Shown here: in pieces, positions 47,772 to 58,871 of the stretch
How positions within the stretch are numbered: position 1 is the stretch's first letter
How the letters are laid out: every line of letters starts with the position of its first letter
NCBI RefSeq assembly: GCF_021018805.1
Contig: NC_086266.1
Span: 7,874,001 to 7,938,000 of the forward strand
DNA length: 64,000 bases
DNA from: Prinia subflava
Lineage: Eukaryota; Chordata; Aves; Passeriformes; Cisticolidae
Direction of reading: 5' to 3'
Program-made: the position numbers and the translations under genes
The notes under the pieces: model-generated
The model's input: only the letters and a program-made list of their open reading frames with translations
What the model was told of the DNA's origin: nothing
Databases searched by the model: none

Positions 47772-48253
47772 GGCAATTCCCTGCTCTTGGTCACCCCGTT
47801 GGCACCGTGGCTCCCCCATGGACCCCACCACGAGGAGCTGCTGCCCTACGCCCCCCTCATGGCCTGGCTGAGGAACATCAACCCCGTTCTGTCCTGGGCC
47901 CTCCTCAACAAACACTGCAGACCACTCCCTGGGAACAGACAGGTCCAGCTGGGGAGCTCCTGGTGGGACCTGGGTCTCATCCAAGCCATGAAATCCCTGA
48001 GCTTCCAGAGTTTGGTCCTTCTGGGAATGGCCTTCAGCCAGCTTGGAGCTCTGTGCCCAACAGAAAGCTGGGGAGTGGCAGAGTTGTGTTGAAGTAAAAG
48101 GTCAGAAATGCCCAAATTTGGTCTCTTTGCTCTTACCTGGCCTTTTCTCCCCATTCCAGGTCTATTCCCAGAACCTTGGTAGTCTCTACAAGCAGGAGGT
48201 CAAAGCCCTTTTTGAACAGGCCAAAATCTCCCTGTCAGGAAGAAGAAAAGGAA
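47772..48253 (+). pseudogene. two consecutive EXOC1-like exons
   Basis: 47772 to about 47942 reads EELLPYAPLMAWLRNINPV, matching the EXOC1 words RDLLRYAKLMEWLK. 48160-48253 reads VYSQNLGSLYKQEVKALFEQ then AKISLSGR, matching YLSRLYEREIKDFFEVAKI. Acceptors TTGAG and CATTCCAG; donor GTGAGT at 48254. Both are open. Confidence 0.8.
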
Positions 48254-48699
48254 GTGAGTGATTCAAAATCTGCCCTCTGTGCTGCTGGGCAGGGGTTGTT
48301 GGCACCCAGGGATGGTGACAATCACCTCCAGCACAGGTCTCTTCTCCAGGCTTGATCCTGGACTTTATTCCCTGGCTCTGCAGTTGGCAGGATGGGAAAA
48401 GCCAACTCTGCTCCACACCAGGCAGAGTTTGTGACAGCCTTGCCTCCATGAGTTCCCCAATTTTGTTCAGCTGCTCCTCAAGCCAAAGCTTTTGTTCCCT
48501 TCCCTATGCAGGGCTCAAGAATGAGTGGCTGGGATCACGTTCCAAGGAGCCACAGGAGAGAAGGGGGAATGTGGAAAAGCCTGGAAAACAAAACCTGTTG
48601 TCAGCTCCCTTCTCCCTGGCTCTCAAAGATTCCCAGAGTTCCCAACCATTATCACCTGCAAAAGCCTCACCAGGTTTTCTCTTCCCTTGCCTTCCCCCG

Positions 48700-48935
48700 G
48701 TCCAAGGGCTGGAGCTCCTCTCCTGTGAGGACACGCTGAGGGCTCTGGGGTTGTTCAGCCTGGAGACGGCTCCAGGAACAGCCCATCATCCCCCCATCCC
48801 TGGAAGTGTTCCAGACCGGGTCAGACAGGGCTTGGAGCAGCCTGGGACAGTGGAACATGCCCCTGGAATGGAATCAGTGGAATCAGGTGATTTTTTAGTC
48901 ACCCCCAACCAAAAGCATTCCGTGATTTTGCAATT
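48700..48935 (+). mobile_element. CR1 LINE 3' fragment, diverged
   Basis: TGGGGTTGTTCAGCCTGGAG, CCCATCCCTGGAAGTGTTCC, GGAGCAGCCTGGGACAGTGG and CAACCAAAAGCATTCCGTGA occur in plus orientation, with about 100 bp deleted relative to longer copies. Confidence 0.75.
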
Positions 48936-50439
48936 CTACAAAGCCTGGTCCACACTTCATGCAAGGTTCCTCAGACACTTCTCCCTGCAGGGGGAAGCCT
49001 GTCCCAGAGAACAGAGGGAATTCACAGCAATATTTGTGGGGTGATTTCACAGCGAGCTGGCTGTGGGGCCGTGTTGTCCCAAGGTGCTCATTTCCACCAA
49101 AATCGCTGGATCTGACTCAAAATATTCCAGTCAGGTGTTTCTGAAGATAAAAAGAGAAACTGATCTGTCTCCTCTGGTAATTTTTTATGGCCCGCAAGTC
49201 ACATTTTCCATCAGCAAAACAAAGGGCTGTTATGGAAATTTCCAGGCCAGTTTGGCCCAGTTTGAAGGTCAGGCTGGTGTGTTTTGTCCATCAGAGTCAG
49301 CACTTCCAGCTCTGCACTTCCTCCATCACCAGTGTCCAGATCCCGAGCCAGGGGATGGAGCTGAAGGAAGGGAATGGGGTTGGGGACTCCCACTTTTGGG
49401 GTTCCTCACACCCAGAACATCCCCAGCACCCCCTCCAGCTCCTCCAGCATCACTTCCCCTGGGAAAGACACTCAGCTGCTGGGAAAACAGGGGACCTCAA
49501 AACCTTGGGATCAAAGCAGGATGGGGAATGTTGACATAAATACCGACACAGCAGTCCAGGGAAAAAAAGGAGAAAAAATTCACCTAAATAGTCCTAATGA
49601 CACCTCAAAGGCCACCACTGGACCATTTATGGAAATAAAGTCATTAATTTAAACAAAAGGTGGTGCAGGGCATGTGTGGCAGCCAGTCTGCCCCATCCCC
49701 TTCCATAAATGTTAAACTGTCATTTCCTTCCAGTATTTTATCCATCTTTATATCCCACATGGTTCTGTAAACCAGGAATGATTAAACCCCAGGAGAAAAT
49801 CCTTGGAGGAATACAAGATGTTCCTGCTCTGGTAGAAATCATCCCAAAGTGTCTGCCTAGGGCTGGCATTACTCCACGGGCAGGACAGGGTGAATTTTAT
49901 TGCTCTGGGATGTCCCTGCTCTGCTCCAGAGGAGATCCTGCCTGTCTGGGGCCGGCAGGAAGCCCCAGGCTGGGCTGGGGCTGTTCAGCCCATCCTTGAT
50001 GTGAGCAGAACATTGGAACAACATCACAGCTCATGAGAAAAGGGGGAATTTTTAGCAAGTTGTCCCCACTGAGGTTGTGGCACCTTCCCCGGGGCTGGCG
50101 GTGTCCCAGCCAAGCTTTCTGTGCCATCTCTGCAGTGCTGGGGGCAGAGCAGGGGACAGCATCACCCTCCCTGTGCAGGGGAAGGTGACCCGCTCCCAGC
50201 TCAAGACACTCCAGAATTCCCAGCCTGGCTCCCCAGGGTGCTGCACGAGTGTCCTGCTGCAGGGGGCGGGCACCCAAGGGCTCTCCTTGCTCCCTGCTGG
50301 AATATTCCTGCAGAACCGGCTGCTCCCGGGCTGCTTTTTGCAGGGCAGCTTTGGCTTTGCTGAACTTCTGCAGGAACCTCATCCAAGGTCTTTCCTGCTG
50401 TTTGCCCCGCTCACGGATGGAACCTGGGCTGTGAGGAAA

Positions 50440-50530
50440 CCTGCCCGAAAACATTCTTCATCCCTGCCCAAAAACATCCTTCATCCCTGCCCAAAAACAT
50501 CCCTCATCCCTGCTGGAAAATATCCCAGTC
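50440..50530. repeat. 26-bp tandem repeat, three copies
   Basis: AAAAACATCCTTCATCCCTG followed by CCC repeats three times, the last copy merging into AAAATATCCC. Confidence 0.85.
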
Positions 50531-51887
50531 CAGGTCTCCAGGCCACTTCCTTTCTCCTGATTATCCCTGTAAACTTTTTGGGCTGATCCCCTTCCTTTGT
50601 AAAGGATTTTATTTATGGCACCACCTTTTATTTATGGCTGATTTCTTGCCTTAAGTTTAGAAGGCAACCTAGAGCTGTTTCTAATTAATTGGGAGCCAGT
50701 AATTAAATCCTTTCTCATTTACCCATTCCCTTTTCTGCAGGCTTGTGAAATTCTTTCCCATTTGCTGTTGGAAGATTTATTTTTTTCCTGGTCTTGCCAC
50801 TTCCCAGCTGGTGAAATTATAATGCAATGGTGAGAAAAAGATTAGGAAGCAGTTCCTTAATTTAGTCCTGGTTTTAGCAAGGCTGATGTTGTGAGCAGGG
50901 CTGGCTCATCCCTCGTCCCTGCTCAGTGTGGAGCTCACAAAGGGAAAACCCTGCAGGGATGGCTCAAATAAAGATATTTGAGATACTATGATTGACAGAG
51001 AGGTGACCTGACTCCCCCAGAACTTTTGGAAGAGGGGAATGATTCCCAGTTTTAGGATTAATTAGGAAATGATCTGGACATTTCCCCACTGATTCTTTTC
51101 AAGGAGTATAATAGGAATTTTCAAATGCATCTTTCAAAAGGTTTTTTCAAGTTTTCCACTCGAGCCAAGCCTCCAGTGGTAAAACTGCCAATGTTGGACA
51201 AATACATTTATTTCCAGGTGAAAGATAATCATTTTAAAAGGGCATTTTTTGAGAAAAAGCCACTCCTACCTCCCCTGCGTATTTTTTATGGCAATTTATA
51301 ATCAAAATTAAGCACTAAACAATTTTCCTGAGACTTTTGCAGGTTTTTGTGCTGATCCCCTGGGATTTTCCACAACCCAGCTGTCAGGAGTATGCAGAAG
51401 ACAGCAAAGGGATAAACACCTCAATCAATGAAATTAAAAGGCAATTTAATGAAACAAAAATAATGAAAAAAGAGGGAGAAACAGGTGAGAATGCAGAGAA
51501 AAAAATGGGAATTCAATCCAACTTCCTAATTTATCTGAAAATAACAGGAAAAGATCAATTCATGCATAAGGTCAGACATAAAAAGAGACATTAGAGACTT
51601 TAAATATCCAAGACTCCAGGAGCTGGAGAATCCAAGAGGGATGGGATTTCTGACATCCCACACCCCGTGCAGGTCTGCAGGAAATTTGGGAGAAGCCGGT
51701 GGGGACCAGGCAGCCCTGGTGGAGCCTCCCTGGCAGGAGGGAAAGCCAAGAGGACACCCCAGCCAGGGGGACATCGGCAGGGCAAGGAGCTGAGGGTTCC
51801 TGGGGTGTTCCATATGCCACCCCATCCTGTGCCCCTTCCCTGGAGCAGAGCCTGGGGTGCTCCCTGTGCTGCCCCACGTCCCCTCAG

Positions 51888-52070
51888 GTGGGCATGGACC
51901 TGCTCCGGTGTCCCCAGTGAATTCCAGAGGGTTTCCAGACCAAAGGTGGTTTCTGGGCAGGTGTTGGAGCAGTGCTAAGTGAGCTGCAGCCCCTTTGTAC
52001 CTCGCAGCAACAATTCTTGCAGGAATTCTTCTGGCTGGGCTGTGACTCCATGGAGCTGCAGGCACTGGAG
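51888..52070 (+). pseudogene. EXOC1-like exon with stop and 1-base loss
   Basis: Acceptor CCCCTCAG, donor GTGAGG at 52071. The right half is clear: VLSELQPLC and QQQFLQEFFWL against EXOC1 VLSELEPLC and QDFISKFFKL. The left half is in another frame, with a TGA at 51918 in the right-hand frame. The switch falls at GAGCAGTGCTA (51967-51977), which is one base shorter than needed. Confidence 0.75.
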
Positions 52071-52309
52071 GTGAGGGTGAGCACCTGCGGGTGAACTCAC
52101 TGATAAATCCATGGATAGGGCCCTGCCAGGCTCCAGGAATGTTTGCAGGGAAGCAGATGAGGTAGGGAATCACGGGCAGGGATCAGGATTTGTGTTATAA
52201 TTGCTCCCTCTGAATTCAGATGGTTCAAATGAGCCATCCCAAAGGCACATCCCTCCTGAGAGCCTGCAGGGGCTTCTCTCCACTCCTGACTCCCTCCTTC
52301 CTTTCCAGT

Positions 52310-53027
52310 TGTCTTGATTTGGAAAGACAGGTCTCTGTCAGGGAAAACCAGAGTTTCCCTTGGAATGGAGAATGTAAAAAACCCTTCCTTCCAAATTATT
52401 ACAATTTTGCAATTAGGAGCTTTGGGAATATGGGAATAGGAATAACAGTTCTTTACTAGGAATATTAAAAATGCAAATGCAGTAATACAAAAAACCAAGC
52501 AAGCAAACAAACAAAAGTCCTAGAAAACCCTGATGGAATCAGGAATACGACCTGACACCCTGTTCAGGGTGTTGAAGCAGTCCAAATAAATCCTCCTGCA
52601 GTGACAGATGTGGTTCTGTTGGAGCAGAGATGATCCTGCAGACAGGTTCAGTGCTGGTGAGATGGGTCCGCTCTTCCTCTGGGAATCCAGTGGCAAAGAG
52701 GAATGTCTGGGGTCCCTGTGTCCCCATTTTTATCTGGGTAGGAATGGTTGGCTCCTCCCCCTGGGTGTTCCATCTCCCAATGGATGATGGAATGTGTCAG
52801 TCACTGTGAGCCTCAATGGCCCATGAACAGAAGATATCCCCGAGGGTGGGCAGTGGTGACAGAGATCACAAACCCTGCCCCACCTGGTTTAACAGCTGGG
52901 CTGTGATCAGAAGGCATCCGCCCTCCTCCCCTGGAGTTACAAGAGAGAAAGAAAAAGAAACCATCCCCCAACTGCTTTCTACAGATGAAATAGAATACAC
53001 TTTTTTTTGGTTACATAACCCAGGACA
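52310..53027 (-). mobile_element. solo LTR with perfect 5-bp target-site duplication
   Basis: 718 bp with plus-strand ends TGTCTTGATTTGG and AACCCAGGACA, flanked by CCAGT at 52305-52309 and again at 53028-53032. On the minus strand it has GATAAAAA (52733-52727) and a poly-A-like AGTAAAG (about 52457-52451), followed by a T-rich U5 ending AAGACA. A 5-bp duplication is typical of ERVL-type elements. No internal viral sequence remains. It occupies most of the gap where several EXOC1 exons should be. Confidence 0.88.
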
Positions 53028-53049
53028 CCAGTCAACAGCCTGTCCTCAG

Positions 53050-53235
53050 CAAACCTGAAGGTGAACACGGGTATGGTGATGATGGAGAATTTGCACCAAA
53101 TCCACGACTTGCTGTGCCAAAAGAACATCCCCTGCCTGGAGGACAAGAAGAGAGAAGCCAGGCAAAGGTCCAGCGAGCACATGGAGAAATAAATCCCTCA
53201 CCACATACCTGGGCCAGGCCCTGGAGAGGCTCAAG
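53050..53235 (+). pseudogene. EXOC1-like exon with frameshift and stop
   Basis: Acceptor TCCTCAG, donor GTGAGC. It reads VMMENLHQIHDLL and CLEDKKREA, reaches TAA at 53190-53192, and then the match resumes in another frame as YLGQALERLK. EXOC1 equivalents are VMMENFHHIF, CLEAEKKEA and YSLGQPLEKLN. Confidence 0.82.
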
Positions 53236-53345
53236 GTGAGCACAGGACCCTGGCCTGGGCCTCCAAGGGCAAGGGCTCTTCCCAAAACTCTGGATTAACT
53301 GGTTCAAAACTCCCTGCCCTGAATCCAGTCCGGGATTATGTTACT

Positions 53346-53690
53346 TTGTTGTCACAGGATATGAGAGCACCTGGATTTCATTCTGCTCAGGGATTCCCAA
53401 AATCCTGGCATGGTCTTCTCCAGATCACCCAGTCTGAGCACAGATGCCAAGGGAAGGTGCAAAGGGGTGTAAATAGTGCAGGAGCCCATTCCTGTTTCTG
53501 GGAAACAGTCTGTACATTTAGGAATTCTAAATCCTTAGGATCTAGGGTATTTCTCCACTGCCAAATTGCAGCAGGAATACCCAAACAGATTATTGGGCTG
53601 TGTGAAGAGACAGGAGAATGAAAGAAAGGATTATTCCTTTGTTTCACAGCAGATGTGGAATGTCCTGTCCAGTGCTCTCTTCCCTGACCA
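53346..53690 (+). repeat. about 310-340-bp direct repeat, copy A
   Basis: It shares with 54661-54975 the words GATATGAGAGCACCTG, CCCAAAATCCTGGCATGG, GGTGCAAAG, TACATTTAGGA, TTGGGCTGTGTGAA and CAGATGTGGAATGTCCTGTC, in the same order. About 80 percent identical by eye. Family not recognised; it lies in the intron before the last two relic exons. Confidence 0.8.
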
Positions 53691-53727
53691 CTGCTGGCTT
53701 TGGCTGTGCAGTCCCACCTCAGCAGCA

Positions 53728-53940
53728 TCACAGAATCCCTGTGGAAGGGATCCCAAAGGATCACCCAGTCCAGACTTCACTGGGGAGGTTGCTTAGATGA
53801 GATTCCACAGCTCCCTGTCCAGTCACATCCTGAAAGCTCCAGAGGTGGGACTCTATCACGTCCCTGGGCAGGTTTGATTGATTATCCCAGCTTGTTCTCA
53901 CTGGAAAAAATTCCTTACATCCAGACAATGTGATCAGCCT
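53728..53940 (-). mobile_element. CR1-type fragment
   Basis: CATCACAGAATCCCTGTGGA, GGATCCCAAAGGATCACCCA and TCACTGGAAAAAATTCCTTA fit a reverse-complemented CR1 3' region of a different subfamily. Diverged. Confidence 0.55.
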
Positions 53941-54099
53941 GCTTTCCCACAAGGAAGCCTTTTCCATTCCCTCTTCTCACTGACAATCCGAGCCATGTGT
54001 GGGTTTTCTCATCTTCCTGCTGCCTTCTCCTCCTGCCCATTTCCAAGTGGTGGACAAAGACACACGGAGGGGCAGAATTCCAAAGCACTGGTGGGAGCT

Positions 54100-54272
54100 T
54101 GTTCCCGGTTTGTTCCCGGTTTGTTCCCAGTCTGCTCCCAGTCTGCTCCCAGTCTGTTCCCAGTCTGTTCCCAGTCTGTTCCTAGTCTGTTCCCAGTCTC
54201 TTCCCAGTCTGTTCCCAGTTTGTTCCCAGTCTCTTCCCAGTCTCTTCCCAGTCTGTTCCCAGTTTGTTCCCG
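54100..54272. repeat. 11-bp minisatellite (TGTTCCCAGTC)n
   Basis: About 16 copies of TGTTCCCAGTC with CTCCCAG, TTCCCGGT and TCTTCCCAG variants. The period is not a multiple of 3, yet no stop arises in any plus frame. Confidence 0.95.
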
Positions 54273-54660
54273 TTCCCACTCCGGTTGCGTGCCGGCATCT
54301 GGCAGATCCCAGTTCCTTTTTCACAGCTGCCTGGGCTGATCCATCCAACACTTCCCAAGTGGCTGCTTCGTTAACTGAGCTAAGAGCATCTGGCTCTGCA
54401 AGCTCAAACAGACATTCCCCCCTTCCCGAGACCATGGCTCTCCTGCTCCTTCCCTCTTCCTGAAATGTCTCGCAGACGGAGCTCAGCTGGAATTATTTAT
54501 GGGACCTGTTACTTCCAATTTGTTTCCAGTCATTGCTGTCAAACATTTGTTGGCTTGGCTGGAAAATCAGCTCCGTGTCTTGTGCTACCTGAGCTCTGCT
54601 ATGGCTTCAAATCCTCCCTATTCCAAGGGAAAGGATCATTTTATTGCTCACAGCAAAGTG

Positions 54661-54975
54661 AGTGGGATATGAGGGCACCTGAACTTCCCAAAATCCTGGC
54701 ATGGCCCTCTCCAGCTCTTCCAGTTTCTTTTCACCAAGAGAAGGTGCAAAGAGGTGTAAGTAATGAAGGAGCTGATTCCTGGTTCTTGGAAGCAGTTCAT
54801 ACATTTAGGATCTCAAAATCCTCGGGATTTGGGTTATTCCTCCACAGCCAAGTTGCAGCTGGAATACCAAAATGGATTCTTGGGCTGTGTGAATAGACAG
54901 GAGGATGAGGGAAGGGATTATTCCCTTGTTTTGCAGCAGATGTGGAATGTCCTGTCCAGCTCTGGCAGAGATGTT
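54661..54975 (+). repeat. about 310-340-bp direct repeat, copy B
   Basis: The partner of 53346-53690, same orientation, starting GGGATATGAGGGCACCTGAA and ending GGAATGTCCTGTCCAGCTCT. About 970 bp separate the copies. Confidence 0.8.
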
Positions 54976-55361
54976 AGGAGAACTGAGAATATTCACGTTT
55001 TGCTTTACACATCTGCAGGTTCTGGGACCTCTTATCCCCACTTCTGCCTCCAAACTCTCTGTAGGGAGAAAACTGGGGGGAGCATCAAGGGACTGGAGGG
55101 ATTTTCCAGCAGTCCCATTGCTCCACGGGCCTGCTACTCTCAGGGATGCTGCTTGTGGAGTAGGGAGGGGAGAGAACCACGAAAATCCCTAAACTCTGCT
55201 TTCCTGGAGGATAAAAATCTCCAGTACTTCATTAAATGTTCTTAAATTCCTCATTTCAACTGAATTAGACAGGGGAGCTGAGGGCAGGGCTCAGGGGTCA
55301 GCCCTGATGCAGGAATCCACCTCAGGATGGCTCATCATGGAATGTCTCCTTCCCTTTCCGG

Positions 55362-55830
55362 CATTTCTTTGAGGGGATCAAAGCCCACCTGGCTCAGGGG
55401 GTGAAGGAAGAGGAGGTCAAGGAGGAAGAGGAGGCCTACAGCAAGCAGGAACTCCGGAAAGTCATAGAAAAATATCCTAGGAAGGAAGTCAAAAGAGCCC
55501 TGGAGACCCTCTACAGGACAACCCACAAATATCTGTCTCCAGAGGAAAACCTATTGCCGGTGACTGGAGTGGGATGGGTGTGACATTGGGATGGTTGGGA
55601 TTCACGACTGCCCTGCCCTGCCCTGCCTGCGTGGCTGCAGGGGCAGGGGAAGGAGCTGAGGTTTGCTTTTCCAGGTGCTGTGGCAGCCCGTGGAGCAGGG
55701 ATTCATCTGGCAGTACCGGGAGTTTGAGGAGCTCATCCAACGCTGCTGTGTGGGAGCAGGGATTGCCCTGGACTTCATCATGCAGGACTTGCTGAGCTAC
55801 TTTAGCTCCATCACCATGTCCAACATGTAG
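55362..55830 (+). pseudogene. last two EXOC1-like coding exons (open)
   Basis: 55362-55559 encodes 66 codons (FFEGIKAHLAQGVKEEE, KQELRKVIEKYPRKEV, HKYLSPEENLLP) with donor GTGACT. 55675-55830 encodes 51 codons and a TAG (QYREFEELIQRC, DLLSYFSSI). The frame and the match to the EXOC1 C-terminus are intact throughout. The acceptor of the first exon is GG (55360-55361) where AG is expected. Confidence 0.85.
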
Positions 55831-57427
55831 GGAAATCCCTCTCTGAATGTCGGGAGCAGCTCAGGAATCCTTGTTTCAGCCACACCTCCACGGAGCTGAA
55901 CACAGAACCATTCCCAAGTTGCATATTTGGGTTCCTACCCTGAACTTAATCCCAAAGTCCCTCCAGCTTGTTGGTCCTGGACTAAATTTCTCTTGGGGAA
56001 ATGGAGTTGTCAGATCCAAACCACAACTTTCCTGCTCCAGGAAACCATTTTGCCACCAGGAAATGACCCTCCAAGCCTCAGATCTCCACCAAAGTGAGTG
56101 CTGGTGCCCCAGCTCCTCAGCAGAACATTCCCAATGGGAAAACGTCTTCTCTCCAGGGACTTTCTCCTTTTCTCTGCTCGAATTTCAGTGAGCCTGTGCT
56201 AAACCAGAGGGTGAAACTACATGGAGACATTCTGAGTGAGAGGTGTTCCCACATCCAGGTATCCCAACAGGCACCGCTGCTTCACAGCTCTCCACTGAAA
56301 GTCATCCAGCAGATGAAAGTCCAGAGCTGTAAATATTAATGGATTTATTGCTTTTAGCTCAGATTTACTCACATCTTAACTGGAGTGGAGAAATGTGCAG
56401 TTCTTTGATCTAAATGTGCATTTCTAGAGATCCAAACCAATCCCTCGGGGAATTGCCTGCTTTTAACCCATAATCTTAGGAATCTCCCTACACCAGCTCA
56501 CCAATATATTGTCATTCTTTTAATGCTGTCTCTGTTTCTTGGGATGCTCATGGGGTTTACATATTGTCCAACACAACCTTCTTAAACAACTGAAGAGTTT
56601 GAACTCCTTGATATTTGCCTCACAGGACAAAGATTATTTATTTTGCACATTAGAAAATAATCTTGGAGGCAAAATTCCCTGTCCATTGCTGGGGAGGTGG
56701 GAGGCTGCTGTGGCTGCCTGGCCAGCCCCTCTTCTCCAGGGATATCGTGGCTTCTTCAGCGGGAGCTTTAAGCCAGGACATAAACCCAACTTTCCCTTGT
56801 AAAGGGAAAAATCCAGACTATTTTTCTGGGATTTTTTCAATCAGCTGGCCTTTGGGCCAAGGTCCACCTCTGCAGGGACCAATGTTTAGAGCTCCCGTTT
56901 CCAATCTTATCGTTCCCTCCCTTTGTCCCGTGACGTGGCTGCTCCCAGCAGGAAGAGGACGGGCATAGGAAACCATCCAGTGCTGCCCTCCAGCTCTTGG
57001 TCCCTCCAGAGGTAACAGGAACTCTGCAGCCCCGTTTCCTCTCAGGTTTTGGCTCAGGGGCTCACCTGGGAGGGGAGGGCAGGAGGTGGGAGCTGCAGTC
57101 TGGGACATGAAGCTGCTGCAATTTGGGAGCACCCGAGAGGACACCCGGGGTGAAGGGATTTGCAGAGGGGTTGAGCCAGGTGGCTCCGAGGTTGTTGGAC
57201 ACTCAAGGGGGACAGAGATTCCAGGGGTCTGTCAATGGCTCCCCCACGACTGCTGCAGTCACCAGGCACAGGCCAGGCCATGGAATGGGATAATGGGATC
57301 TTGCTCCAAACAGGCTCCTCTGGCTGCAGTGAACAGAGATTCCAGGGAATCTGCACCTGGCTCTACGCTGACCCTGCTCCTGCCTCAGTGGGGCTGTGGG
57401 ATCTCTCCTCACCAACCACTTCCCATG
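55831..57427. other. no gene seen
   Basis: About 1.6 kb between the relic's stop and GLOD5. It may include the relic's former 3' UTR. No exon recognised. Confidence 0.35.
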
Positions 57428-57560
57428 CAGAATCCTGGAATCATTTAGGTTAGAAAAGCCCTCTGAGGTCATTAAGTCCAACCATTCTCCCAGGCCTGCC
57501 AACACCTCCCTAACCCACGTCCCTAAAAGCCAAGGGCAGTGCCAGAGCATCTGAACCCAG
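57428..57560 (-). mobile_element. CR1-Y-like 3' fragment
   Basis: AGAATCCTGGAATCATTTAG, GTTAGAAAAGCCCTCTGAGG and GTCCAACCATTCTCCCAGGC match the reverse-complemented CR1-Y end. About 130 bp. Confidence 0.8.
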
Positions 57561-57766
57561 CCTAAGCCACCAGGAACCTCTGTGTCCCCAGGCTGGTGAG
57601 TCCCCAAACTGGTACTGCGTCACCCTGAGCCCCTGGCCTCACCCTCTGCCTGGGGATGGCATCTGGCAGCCTAAAGACAAATGACAGGAAATGTCCTCGG
57701 GTGTTTTCTGCTGCTCTGCCAGGCCCCAGTTTGTCTTCACTCTCTGGCTTGGCTCCACCTGGGTGA

Positions 57767-58871
<1,105 letters not shown>

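Larger units (their letters stand above)
40151..55830 (+). pseudogene. decayed paralogue of EXOC1 (exocyst Sec3)
   Basis: Exon-intron relic matching EXOC1 in order. Exons, by similarity and GT/AG sites: 40151-40228, 40528-40552 (tiny, doubtful), 41968-42147, 45594-45794, 46390 to about 46510, 46970-47079, 47772 to about 47942, 48160-48253, 51888-52070, 53050-53235, 55362-55559, 55675-55830. Most junction phases agree, so it came from a spliced gene and is not a processed copy. The C-terminus is clearest: KQELRKVIEKYPRKEVKRAL, then EENLLPV, EEL and LSYFSSI. Intact EXOC1 is a subunit of the exocyst, which tethers secretory vesicles at the plasma membrane. Damage: TAG at 47026, a frame change in the 46390 exon, TGA at 51918 plus a 1-base loss near 51970, TAA at 53190 with a frameshift, and GG for AG at 55360-55361. 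The N-terminus and roughly 150 middle residues are missing. Assembly error cannot explain all of these. Confidence 0.85.

Noticed and set aside
51337..51594. 85-residue frame after a TTTTGCAG acceptor-like site within the relic
   Set aside because: It does not match EXOC1 or any family I know, has no good donor, and is Lys/Asn-rich as expected of AT-rich intron.
51888..53235. Treating the EXOC1-like gene as functional with sequencing errors
   Set aside because: At least four separate lesions plus missing exons and a broken acceptor make simple sequencing error unlikely, though a truncated product from the 3' exons is left open.
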